Below are positions 29,371 through 37,873 of a DNA stretch of 64,000 bases, one piece after another. Location of the stretch: contig CAVVYA010000015.1 in assembly GCA_963752345.1 (NCBI GenBank), positions 558,001 to 622,000 on the forward strand, written 5' to 3'. The stretch's first letter is position 1. Each line of letters opens with the position of its first letter. The position numbers were made by a program, and so were the translations under genes. The DNA comes from CAVVYA01 sp963752345. GTDB lineage: Bacteria > Pseudomonadota > Alphaproteobacteria > SMXQ01. The notes below the pieces were generated by a model. That model did not search any database. It worked only from the letters and a program-made list of their open reading frames with translations, and was not told the origin of the DNA.

Positions 29371-29434
29371 GACGTTGTTCCCCTCGTTTTGAACGCTTTG
29401 TTTCCTTCCCCGGCCACAGCGGCAGGGCGAATGA

Positions 29435-30499
29435 TCACGACGTCACGCTGGCTCGCTGTCTCACGGTGACGCGCGCCGGACTCGCGGTGAATGCGCCCAC
29501 GGTTGAAGCATGCAGAAAGCCACGCCGCCGCACCAGATCGAGCACGTCGCTCACCGATTCCGGGGCGCAGGCGATCATCAACCCGCCGCTGGTCTGCGGG
29601 TCGCACAGGAGATGGCGCCGCCACTCCGGCAGGTCTTCCGGAAGCTCGACCTCGGCCCCGAAGCTCGCCCAATTGCGCTTCGAGGCGCCAGTGACGACGC
29701 CCGCTTCGGCCAAGCGGCGTGCGGCGGGGAAAATGGGCAGCGCATCTTCGTCGATGGTCAGCCCGAGGGATGCGCCGCGGCACATCTCCAGGGCGTGGCC
29801 AAGCAGGCCGAAGCCGGTCACGTCGGTCACCGCATGAACACCCGGGATCGACGGCAATTCGGCGCCGACCGCGTTGAGCTGGGTGGTCGAGGCCAGCATG
29901 TCGTGGTAGGAGGCTTCGTCCAATTCGCCGCGCTTCAATGCCGCGCTGAAGATGCCGATGCCGAGCCGCTTGGTCACGATCAGCCGGTCGCCCGGCCGCG
30001 CGGTGCTGTTGCGTAACACATGGGCCGGATCGACCACGCCGATGACCGCCAGGCCGTAGATCGGCTCCACAGAGTTGATCGAATGGCCGCCGGCGACGGG
30101 AATGCCGGCCGCGGCGCAGACCGAGGCGCCGCCGGCGAGAATGTCCTGGACGATCTCCACCGGCACCTTGTCGACCGGCATTCCGACGATGGCCAGGGCG
30201 AGCGACGGCACGCCGCCCATGGCATAGACATCGGACAGCGCGTTGGTCGCCGCGATGCGGCCGAAGTCGAACGGGTCGTCGACGATCGGCATGAAGAAAT
30301 CCGTGGTCGCCACCACCGCCTGACGATCGTTGAGCCGATAAACGGCCGCATCGTCAGATGTCTCGGTTCCCACCAGGAGACAAGGGTACGCCGCGGTAAC
30401 CGGCATCTTGGCCAGGATGCGGTGCAGCACGGACGGCGCCAGCTTGCAACCGCAGCCACCGCCGTGAGCGAGATCGGTCAATCGGAATGAGTTTGCCAC
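29435..30499 (-). CDS. selD: Selenide, water dikinase (selenophosphate synthetase)
   Basis: Makes selenophosphate from selenide and ATP, the selenium donor for SelA. I prefer the GTG start at 30499: GGAGGGG lies five bases upstream, and the resulting N-terminus (MANSFRLTDLAHGGGCGCK) is the usual length; an ATG at 30514 would add five residues. The catalytic HGGGCGCK has Cys, not selenocysteine, at the reactive position. DFFMPIVDDPFDFGRIAATNALSDVYAMGG and DPQTSGGLMIA are typical. The product is 354 residues. It is divergent from the formate dehydrogenase/sel operon and completes the selenocysteine pathway in this window. Confidence 0.96.
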   Translation of the reverse strand: MANSFRLTDLAHGGGCGCKLAPSVLHRILAKMPVTAAYPCLLVGTETSDDAAVYRLNDRQAVVATTDFFMPIVDDPFDFGRIAATNALSDVYAMGGVPSLALAIVGMPVDKVPVEIVQDILAGGASVCAAAGIPVAGGHSINSVEPIYGLAVIGVVDPAHVLRNSTARPGDRLIVTKRLGIGIFSAALKRGELDEASYHDMLASTTQLNAVGAELPSIPGVHAVTDVTGFGLLGHALEMCRGASLGLTIDEDALPIFPAARRLAEAGVVTGASKRNWASFGAEVELPEDLPEWRRHLLCDPQTSGGLMIACAPESVSDVLDLVRRRGFLHASTVGAFTASPARVTVRQRASVTS

Positions 30500-30664
30500 T
30501 CGCCCCTCCGTCATGCCGAAGGAGCCAGGTTCGGGATCGACGCGATGCGATCGATCCGCTTATGGAGCGCCGTCACGCGGCAGACAGCCAAATCCATCTG
30601 TGAAAAAGTATCCTGCTGCGACGGCGCCGGGTCAAGCGATGTTCGCTCAATTTTTCGGCATTTC

Positions 30665-30693
30665 TTGACAGTTGCCGAAGTGCAGTGGATAGT
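30665..30693 (+). promoter_or_regulatory. Candidate sigma-70-type promoter for the fdh-sel operon
   Basis: A perfect TTGACA (30665-30670), a 17-base spacer and GATAGT (30688-30693, four of six matches to the -10 consensus). It lies about 80 bases before the fdhA ATG in the selD-fdhA divergent region. This is pattern-based only. Confidence 0.5.
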
Positions 30694-30771
30694 TGCTGAA
30701 AATAAAGAACGAATACGCCCTCAGGGAATACCGAAGTTGAACGACTTCGCGTCACGGGAGGAGCGGTTACG

Positions 30772-33700
30772 ATGCTCGACGATGTCTCACGGCGACAATT
30801 CCTGCGCGGATCGGGAGCGAGCCTAGCCGGCACGACTCTCGGTGCATTCGGATTCGGCGACATCGAAGCGGCCCACGCCGCGGCGATTCGACCTTTCAAA
30901 CTCGCGCGCATGACCGAGACACGCAACACGTGTCCCTACTGCGCGGTCGGCTGCGGCGTCATTCTGTATGCGCCGGAGCCTGCTGCGGGCGGCAAGCGCA
31001 CCATCATGCACATCGAGGGCGATCCCGATCACCCGACCAATCGCGGCACGCTATGTCCGAAGGGCAGCGCGCTGCTCGATTTCGTTCGCTCGCCGACGCG
31101 GCTGACCAAGCCGCGCTACCGCGCGCCCGGCGAAAACACATTCAAGGACGTCTCGTGGGATTGGGCGCTCGAGCGCATCACCCGGCTCATGAAGGACGAC
31201 CGCGACAAGAACTTCGTCGCCACCAACAAGGATGGCGTCACCGTCAACCGGTGGCTGACCACCGGCTTCCTCGCCGCCTCGGCGTCGAGCAACAAATCGG
31301 CATTCCTGACCTATAAAATGGTACGAGGCGCGGGGTGCCTCATCTTCGACAACCAAGCAAGAGTCTGACACGGCCCCACGGTGGCCAGTTTGGCCCCAAC
31401 ATTCGGTCGTGGCGCGATGACGAACTCCTGGACCGATATCCGGAACACGGATCTCGTCATCATCATGGGCGGCAACGCCGCTGAAGCCCATCCCTGCGGC
31501 TTCAAGTGGGTTACGGAAGCCAAAGCCAACCGCGGCGCCAAGCTGATCGTCGTCGATCCGCGCTTCACGCGCTCGGCGTCGGTGGCCGACGTCTATGCGC
31601 CGATCCGGCCCGGCACGGACATCGCCTTTCTGCTCGGTCTGATCAATTACTGCGTCAGCAACGACAAGGTGCAGTGGGCCTATACCAAGGCCTTCACCAA
31701 CGCCTCCTACATCGTCAAGGACGGCTATAGCTACGCCGATGGCCTGTTCAGCGGCTATGACGAGGCCAAGCGCGACTACGACCGCTCCAGTTGGGAATAT
31801 GTGATCGGCGCGGATGGCTACGCCGTCACCGATCCCACGCTGCAGAATCCGCGCTGCGTGTGGAATCTGATGAAGCAGCATGTGGCGGCGTTCACGCCGG
31901 ACATGGTCGAGCGCATCTGCGGCACGCCCAAGGCGAAGTTCGAGAAGATCGCCGCGATGGTCGCGGAAACCTCGACACCGACCAAGACGATGACGTCGAT
32001 GTACGCGCTCGGCTGGACGCAGCACTCCAAGGGTTCGCAAAACATCCGCGCCATGGCGATGCTGCAGCTCATTCTCGGCAACATCGGCGTGCGCGGCGGC
32101 GGCATGAATGCGCTGCGCGGCCACTCCAACATCCAGGGCCTGACCGACATCGGACTGATGTCGAATCTGATCCCGGGCTATCTCACGATACCGGTGGACT
32201 CCGAGCCGGACTTCGCCTCCTACATCGCGAAGCGCGGATTCAAGCCGCTGCAGCCCAACCAGATGAGCTACTGGCAGAACTACAAGAAGTTCTTCGTCAG
32301 TTTCCTGAAGTCGATGTGGGGACCGGCGGCGACGCCGGAGAACGACTTCGCCTACGACTGGCTGCCCAAGCTCGACGTGCCTGGCTACGACATCCTGCGC
32401 GCCTTCGAATTGATGCACCAGGGCAAGATCAACGGCTACGTCTGCCAGGGCTTCAATCCGCTGCTGTCGTTCCCCAACCGCAAGAAGGTCACCGAGTCGC
32501 TGGCGAAGCTCAAGTTCCTGGTGACGATCGACCCGCTCGACACGGAGACGGCGCGCTTCTGGGAGAACCACGGGCCCCACAACGACGTCGATCCCAAGGC
32601 CATCCAGACCGAGGTCTTCCAACTGCCCTCGACCTGTTTCGCCGAGGAGGAGGGCTCGCTGACCAACTCGAGCCGCTGGCTGCAGTGGCACTGGCGCGGC
32701 GGCGATCCGCCGGGCGAGGCCAAGCACGACACCTGGATCGTCGCGCAGCTCTTCACGCGGCTGCGCGACCTCTACGCCAAGGAAGGCGGCACGGTACCCG
32801 ATCCGATCCTGAAATTGCACTGGCCCTATAAGAATCCAACCGAACCGCAAGCGGAAGAAATCGCGCGCGAGCTCAACGGCTACGTGGTCCAATCGGTGAG
32901 GGATCCGAACGATCCCGCGAAGCTGCTCCTCGAGGCGGGCAAGCAGGTCGCCGGGTTCGGCGTGCTGCGTGACGACGGCACCACCGCCTGCGGCAACTGG
33001 ATCTACTCCGGCTGCTTCACCGAGGCGGGCAACATGATGGCCCGGCGCGACAACTCCGACCCGGACGACGCCGGTTTCTATTCCAAGTGGGCGTTCTCCT
33101 GGCCGGCCAACCGGCGCATCCTCTACAACCGCGCGTCCTGCGATCTCGACGGCAAGCCGTGGGATCCGAGCCGCAAGGCGATCGAATGGAACGGCCAGGC
33201 ATGGTCCGGCTACGATGTCCCCGACATCGTGCCGACCGCCAAGCCCGATCAGGTCGGCCCCTTCATCATGAACCCGGAAGGCGTCAGCCGCCTATGGGTG
33301 CGCAACACGATGAAGGACGGCCCGTTCCCGGTCCACTACGAGCCGTTCGAGAGTCCGGTCGAGAACGTGATCGCGCCGAAGGTGAAGGGCAATCCGGCGG
33401 CCCGCGTATTCCAGGGCGATTTCCCGACCTTCGCGGAAACCGGCACGCCGGAATTCCCCTATGTCGGCACGTCCTACCGGCTGACCGAGCACTTCCATTT
33501 CTGGAGCAAGCACGTCTCGGTCAATGCGATGCTGCAGCCGGAGTTCTTCGTCGAAATCTCCGAGCAGCTCGCGCGCGAAAAAAACATCGGCCAGGGGTCC
33601 TGGGTCCGGGTGTGGTCGAAGCGCGGTTCGGTGGAGGCCAAGGCGGTGGTGACCAAGCGCATCACGCCGCTGGTCTGTAACGGAAAGACGGTGCACATCG

Positions 33701-33855
33701 TCGGCATCCCCCTGCATTGGGGGTTCACCGGTCAGGCGAAGAAGGGCTACGGCCCGAATTCGCTGACGCCGTTCGTCGGCGACGCCAACGTGGAGACGCC
33801 GGAGTTCAAGGCATTTCTCCTCAACATAGAGCCCATCGATGGGCCGGTGGCCTGA
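30772..33855 (+). CDS. fdhA: Formate dehydrogenase alpha subunit, selenocysteine-containing, Tat-exported
   Basis: Catalytic molybdo/tungsto-bis-MGD subunit of a membrane-bound formate dehydrogenase (FdnG/FdoG type). The 1027-codon frame is continuous from ATG 30772 (GGGAGGAG upstream) to the stop at 33855 if the UGA at 31366-31368 is read as selenocysteine. The context DNQARV-Sec-HGPTVASLAPTFGRG is the active-site sequence of E. coli FdnG. The N-terminus carries a Tat motif (SRRQFLRG). CPYCAVGCGV and a following LCPKGSA bind a 4Fe-4S cluster. Downstream, IIMGGNAAEAHPCGFKW, VDPRFTRSASVADVYAPIRPGTD and the C-terminal dinucleotide-binding part (HIVGIPLHWGFTGQA) are intact. The product oxidises formate in the periplasm. 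Frame-only gene finding would split it in two. Confidence 0.97.
31366..31407 (+). promoter_or_regulatory. Bacterial SECIS element directing UGA to selenocysteine
   Basis: Immediately 3' of the UGA, GGCCA (31383-31387), a GUU loop and UGGCC (31391-31395) form a hairpin. Counting U of UGA as 1, the bulged U at 17 and the loop G23-U24 fall at the same offsets as in the E. coli fdhF SECIS as I recall it. SelB C-terminal domains bind this type of loop. The outer stem is weaker, as is usual for bacterial SECIS elements. Confidence 0.85.
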
Positions 33856-33869
33856 GGGAGGATTGAACG

Positions 33870-34772
33870 ATGGCAACACCCCGCACCATGGAAATCGTCC
33901 GTAGCTCCGCCTCGACGGCGCCACCGGTGACGATCGAGTTCCGCGACGAAGTGGTCAAGCTGATCGATGTTTCGAAATGCATCGGCTGCAAGGCCTGTCA
34001 ATCGGCCTGCCTCGAATGGAACGACCGTCACGAGGAGGTCGGCATCAACGTCGGCTTCTACACCAATCCGCCCGACCTGACGCCCGACACCTGGACGCTG
34101 ATGCGCTTCGCCGAATACGAGAACGCCGACACCGGCAACCTCGAATGGCTGATCCGCAAGGACGGCTGCATGCATTGCGCCGATCCGGGCTGCCTCAAGG
34201 CCTGCCCGGCGCCCGGCGCCATCGTGCAGTACAGCAACGGCATCGTCGATTTCGTCGAGGACAACTGCATCGGCTGCGGCTATTGCGTGAAGGGTTGCCC
34301 GTTCGACATCCCGCGCATCTCCAAGGTCGAGCACAAGGCGCACAAATGCACGCTGTGCTCCGACCGCGTCGCGGAGGGCTCGGGGCCGGCCTGCGCCAAG
34401 GCCTGCCCGACCAACGCCATCGTGTTCGGCACCAAGGAAGCGATGCTGGATCATGCGGCGGGCCGCATCGACGATCTCAAGTCGCGCGGCTTCTCGGAAG
34501 CCGGCCTGTATAATCCGGCCGGCGTCGGCGGCACCCACGTCATGTATGTGCTGCACCATGCCGACAAGCCGGAGCTTTACTCGGGGCTGGCCAAGAACCC
34601 GAGGATCAGCCCGCTGATCGAGGCGTGGAAGGGTGTCGGCAAATACGTCGGGCTTTTTGCCGTGGCGGGTACCATCGGGCTCGGCTTCCTCCATCACATC
34701 ATACAGGGCGCGAACCGCCCGTCGCGCGAGGATGAGGAAAAAGCCCGGCGGCTGGTGGAGGGTGGTTCATGA
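33870..34772 (+). CDS. fdhB: Formate dehydrogenase beta subunit (four 4Fe-4S)
   Basis: A 300-residue electron-transfer subunit of FdnH/FdoH type, with GGAGG before the ATG. Ferredoxin-like cysteine groups are seen in order: CIGCKACQSAC, CMHCADPGCLKAC, CIGCGYCVKGC and CTLCSDR with CAKAC, enough for four 4Fe-4S clusters. A C-terminal hydrophobic helix (about residues 255-280, GKYVGLFAVAGTIGLGF) anchors it to the membrane. It passes electrons from FdhA to the cytochrome b subunit whose gene overlaps its stop by four bases. Confidence 0.95.
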   Translation: MATPRTMEIVRSSASTAPPVTIEFRDEVVKLIDVSKCIGCKACQSACLEWNDRHEEVGINVGFYTNPPDLTPDTWTLMRFAEYENADTGNLEWLIRKDGCMHCADPGCLKACPAPGAIVQYSNGIVDFVEDNCIGCGYCVKGCPFDIPRISKVEHKAHKCTLCSDRVAEGSGPACAKACPTNAIVFGTKEAMLDHAAGRIDDLKSRGFSEAGLYNPAGVGGTHVMYVLHHADKPELYSGLAKNPRISPLIEAWKGVGKYVGLFAVAGTIGLGFLHHIIQGANRPSREDEEKARRLVEGGS

Positions 34773-35470
34773 CGGCTGTATCGCGGGACGCCCCGCCGGC
34801 CAAGACGGCCGGCCAATCGGACAAGACGGTCACGGTCGACCGCTACACGACAGCCGCGCGCATCAATCACTGGATCACCGCGATCAGCCTCGTTCTGCTC
34901 GCGATCTCCGGGCTGTCGCTGTTTCACCCGAGTCTGTTCTTCCTCACCAAGCTGTTCGGCGGCGGCGAGATGACGCGCATGATTCATCCTTGGATCGGCG
35001 TCGTGCTGTTTTTCGGTTTCATCGGCTTGTTTGTCCGCTTCTGGAGGCTGAATCTGTGGAAGGCCGAGGATGGCACCTGGATGCGAAAGATGCGCGACGT
35101 GCTCGGCGGGCATGAGGAGAATCTGCCTGAGATCGGCAAATACAACGCCGGCCAGAAGCTCGTGTTCTGGGGCATGGCGGCGCTGATCGTCATTCTGATC
35201 TCGAGCGGCCTGGTGGTCTGGGATCAGTATTTCTCCCAGTACACCTCGGTCGAGCAGAAGCGCATCGCGATCCTGGTCCATTCGGCCGCGGCGATCATCG
35301 CGATCATGATCTGGATCATCCATGTCTACGCCGCGATCTGGGTGCGTGGCACGGTGCGCGGCATGGTGCGGGGCAGCGTGACCGGCGGCTGGGCCTGGCG
35401 CCACCACCGCAAATGGCTGCGCGAGAAGGCCACCACGGACGAAGTGCACACCACGCACGAGCGCCGGTAG
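34769..35470 (+). CDS. fdhC: Formate dehydrogenase gamma subunit, cytochrome b556
   Basis: A 233-residue integral membrane cytochrome b of FdnI/FdoI type. It has four hydrophobic helices, with histidines placed for heme binding in RINHWITAISLVLL, in IHPWIGVVLFFGF and in LVHSAAAIIAIMIWIIHVYAAIW. It reduces quinone with electrons from formate. The ATGA overlap with fdhB indicates translational coupling. Compared with E. coli FdnI it is about 16 residues longer, mainly at the N-terminus and C-terminus. Confidence 0.94.
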   Translation: MTAVSRDAPPAKTAGQSDKTVTVDRYTTAARINHWITAISLVLLAISGLSLFHPSLFFLTKLFGGGEMTRMIHPWIGVVLFFGFIGLFVRFWRLNLWKAEDGTWMRKMRDVLGGHEENLPEIGKYNAGQKLVFWGMAALIVILISSGLVVWDQYFSQYTSVEQKRIAILVHSAAAIIAIMIWIIHVYAAIWVRGTVRGMVRGSVTGGWAWRHHRKWLREKATTDEVHTTHERR

Positions 35471-35494
35471 CGGGACAATCGGCGAGCTCGTCCC

Positions 35495-36412
35495 ATGAGT
35501 GAGAAGGAAACGCCACTCGGCGATCCGATCCCCATTGGCGATACGGTGGCGCCTGTCTTCGCGCGCCTGCCCGATCCGGCCAATCTGTTCCATGATCGTG
35601 CGGAGCGCTTCCGGACACTCGCCGCCGGCCACGACCTCGGGCCATATCTCCTGTTTCTTGCGGCGGTCGCCGAGACCCAGGGACACGTGCAGAACGGGCT
35701 TCCGCCGGCGGATTGGCCGGCACCCGACGCCGTCGAGCGCGCCTACGGCTTCGGCATGCCGCCGCTCGACAGGGACGCCTTCCGGCCCGATGCCGCGTTC
35801 GCCGCCGTTCTTTCGGGTTTGCTGGCAGGACTGCGCGGCATCACCATGCCGGAGCTTGCCCGTCATGCGATCGCCGGCTTGGACGCGGCCGACGAGGGCC
35901 AGCTTGCCGAGATGGTGCGCAATGTTCTGTGCGACGCGATACCGGCCGATGCTTTCGCGGCCCACGCCCTGATCGCCGCGGCGCTTCAGGTTTCCTTCGC
36001 GCGCGCCGCCGCCCGGCTCGACGCCCGCCGTCTCGCGCCGGTGGCCGACGGGGCGTGCCCGGCCTGCGGCGGCCCGCCGGTCGCCTCCCTGGTGGTCGGC
36101 TGGGAGGGCGCCCATGGCGCGCGCTATTGCGCCTGCGCGCTGTGCGCGACGCTCTGGAATTACGTCCGGATCAGATGTACGCTTTGCGGCGGAACCAAGG
36201 GCATCGCCTATCACGGGATTGAAGGCGACGCCGGGACGATCAAGGCCGAGACCTGCGATTCGTGCCACGGATACGTGAAGATCCTCCATCAGCACGAGGA
36301 TCCGCGGCTCGATCCCGTCGCCGATGACGTGGCGACGCTCGCGCTTGATCTGTTGAGTGGTGCAGCGGGTTTTCGCCGCGGCGCGGTGAACTCATTTCTG
36401 CTCGGATATTGA
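35495..36412 (+). CDS. fdhE: Formate dehydrogenase accessory protein FdhE
   Basis: A 305-residue cytoplasmic rubredoxin-like accessory protein needed for active membrane formate dehydrogenases. Two pairs of CxxC motifs typical of the family are present: CPACGGPP, a YCACALCATLWNYVRIRC segment, CTLCGG and CDSCHGYVKI. The C-terminal DDVATLALDLL is also characteristic. It lies 24 bases after fdhC. FdhD, the sulfurtransferase usually also needed, is not in the window. Confidence 0.94.
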   Translation: MSEKETPLGDPIPIGDTVAPVFARLPDPANLFHDRAERFRTLAAGHDLGPYLLFLAAVAETQGHVQNGLPPADWPAPDAVERAYGFGMPPLDRDAFRPDAAFAAVLSGLLAGLRGITMPELARHAIAGLDAADEGQLAEMVRNVLCDAIPADAFAAHALIAAALQVSFARAAARLDARRLAPVADGACPACGGPPVASLVVGWEGAHGARYCACALCATLWNYVRIRCTLCGGTKGIAYHGIEGDAGTIKAETCDSCHGYVKILHQHEDPRLDPVADDVATLALDLLSGAAGFRRGAVNSFLLGY

Positions 36413-36430
36413 TCCCGAGGTTCGGGTGCC

Positions 36431-37873
36431 ATGGCAGACGCCGACGCTGCTGATCTGAGAAAGCTGCCGTCCGTCGACGAGGTGCTGCGCACGCCGGAAG
36501 CGGGACGCGCGGTGGAGCGGTTCGGCCGTCCGGCCCTCGTCATGGCGGTACGCGCCGAACTTGCCGCCGCGCGCGAAGCGACGCGCGCCGGCGACGGCGC
36601 CCCACCGCACGCCGGAGACATTGCCGACGGCGCCCGCCGCCGCCTCGATATCGAGGCGACGCCCAGCTTGCGGCCGGTCCTCAATCTGACCGGCACGGTG
36701 CTCCACACCAATCTCGGACGCGCGCTCATCGCCGATGTGGCGATCGAGGCGGCGGAGGCCGCCATGCGCGACGCCGTCGCGCTCGAATTCGACCTCGGCG
36801 GCGGCCGGCGCGGCGAGCGCGACGATCATCTGCGCGGGCTGCTGCGCGAGCTGACCGGCGCGGAGGACGCGACCGTGGTCAACAACAACGCGGCCGCGGT
36901 CCTGCTCGTGCTCAACACCTTCGCCATGAACCGCGGCGCGATCGTTTCGCGCGGCGAGTTGATCGAGATCGGCGGCGCGTTCCGCATCCCCGAGATCATG
37001 GCGCGGTCCGGCGCGCGGCTCGTCGAGATCGGCACCACCAACCGCACGCACCTCAAGGACTACGCCGGGGCACTGGATGCGGACACCGGCTTGATCCTCA
37101 AGGTCCATACCTCCAACTACCGTATCGAGGGCTTCACCGCCGAGGTGTCCGCGGCGTCGCTCGCCGAACTCGCGCGCCAGCACAAGGTGCCGCTGGCGCA
37201 TGATCTCGGCTCGGGGACGCTGGTCGATCTGGCGCGATGGGGCCTGGTGCGCGAGCCGACGGTGGCGGAGGCGGTCGCGGCCGGGGCGGACCTCGTGATG
37301 TTCTCGGGCGACAAGCTGCTCGGCGGACCGCAGGCCGGGTTTATCGTCGGCCGCAAGGCGCTGCTCGCCCAGATCAACCGCAATCCGCTCAAGCGGGCGT
37401 TGCGCGTCGACAAGATCCGTCTCGCGGCCTTGGAGGCGACGCTGCGGCTCTACCGCGACCCCGACCGCCTGGCCGAGCGGCTGCCGACCATCCGCCTGCT
37501 CGCCCGGCCGGCCGACGAAATCGCCGCACTCTCCCGACGCCTCGCGCCGATCGTCGCGCGCGCCGTTGGCGGTGCCTACGCGGTCGACGCGATCGAATGC
37601 CGCAGCCAGATCGGCTCGGGCGCGCTGCCGACCGAAACCATCGCCAGCGCCGGCCTCGCCATCGCACCCGTCGCCAAGAAGGGCGCGGGCCGGGCGCTCG
37701 AGGCCTTGGCGTCGGCGCTGCGGCGGCTGCCCGTGCCGGTCATCGGCCGGATCGAGCAGAACGCCGTGGTTCTCGATCTGCGCTGCCTCGAGGACGAGGC
37801 CGGGTTCATCGCCGGCCTGACCGGGCTCGATCTCACCGGCGGGCCCGCGCCGAAGCCGAAGGCCGCGCCATGA
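36431..37873 (+). CDS. selA: L-seryl-tRNA(Sec) selenium transferase
   Basis: A 480-residue pyridoxal-phosphate enzyme that converts seryl-tRNA-Sec to selenocysteyl-tRNA-Sec. The N-terminal domain reads LRKLPSVDEVLR; the core has LNLTGTVLHTNLGRALI, VVNNNAAAVLLVLN and the cofactor lysine in MFSGDKLLGGPQAGFIVG. The length matches the bacterial family. Its stop overlaps the selB start (ATGA). Confidence 0.96.
   Translation: MADADAADLRKLPSVDEVLRTPEAGRAVERFGRPALVMAVRAELAAAREATRAGDGAPPHAGDIADGARRRLDIEATPSLRPVLNLTGTVLHTNLGRALIADVAIEAAEAAMRDAVALEFDLGGGRRGERDDHLRGLLRELTGAEDATVVNNNAAAVLLVLNTFAMNRGAIVSRGELIEIGGAFRIPEIMARSGARLVEIGTTNRTHLKDYAGALDADTGLILKVHTSNYRIEGFTAEVSAASLAELARQHKVPLAHDLGSGTLVDLARWGLVREPTVAEAVAAGADLVMFSGDKLLGGPQAGFIVGRKALLAQINRNPLKRALRVDKIRLAALEATLRLYRDPDRLAERLPTIRLLARPADEIAALSRRLAPIVARAVGGAYAVDAIECRSQIGSGALPTETIASAGLAIAPVAKKGAGRALEALASALRRLPVPVIGRIEQNAVVLDLRCLEDEAGFIAGLTGLDLTGGPAPKPKAAP

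Noticed and set aside
30772..31368. Truncated formate dehydrogenase ending at a stop codon
   Set aside because: The UGA is selenocysteine: the frame continues unchanged and a SECIS follows.
31051..32892. 613-codon minus-strand frame
   Set aside because: Antisense of fdhA, which is certain on the plus strand.
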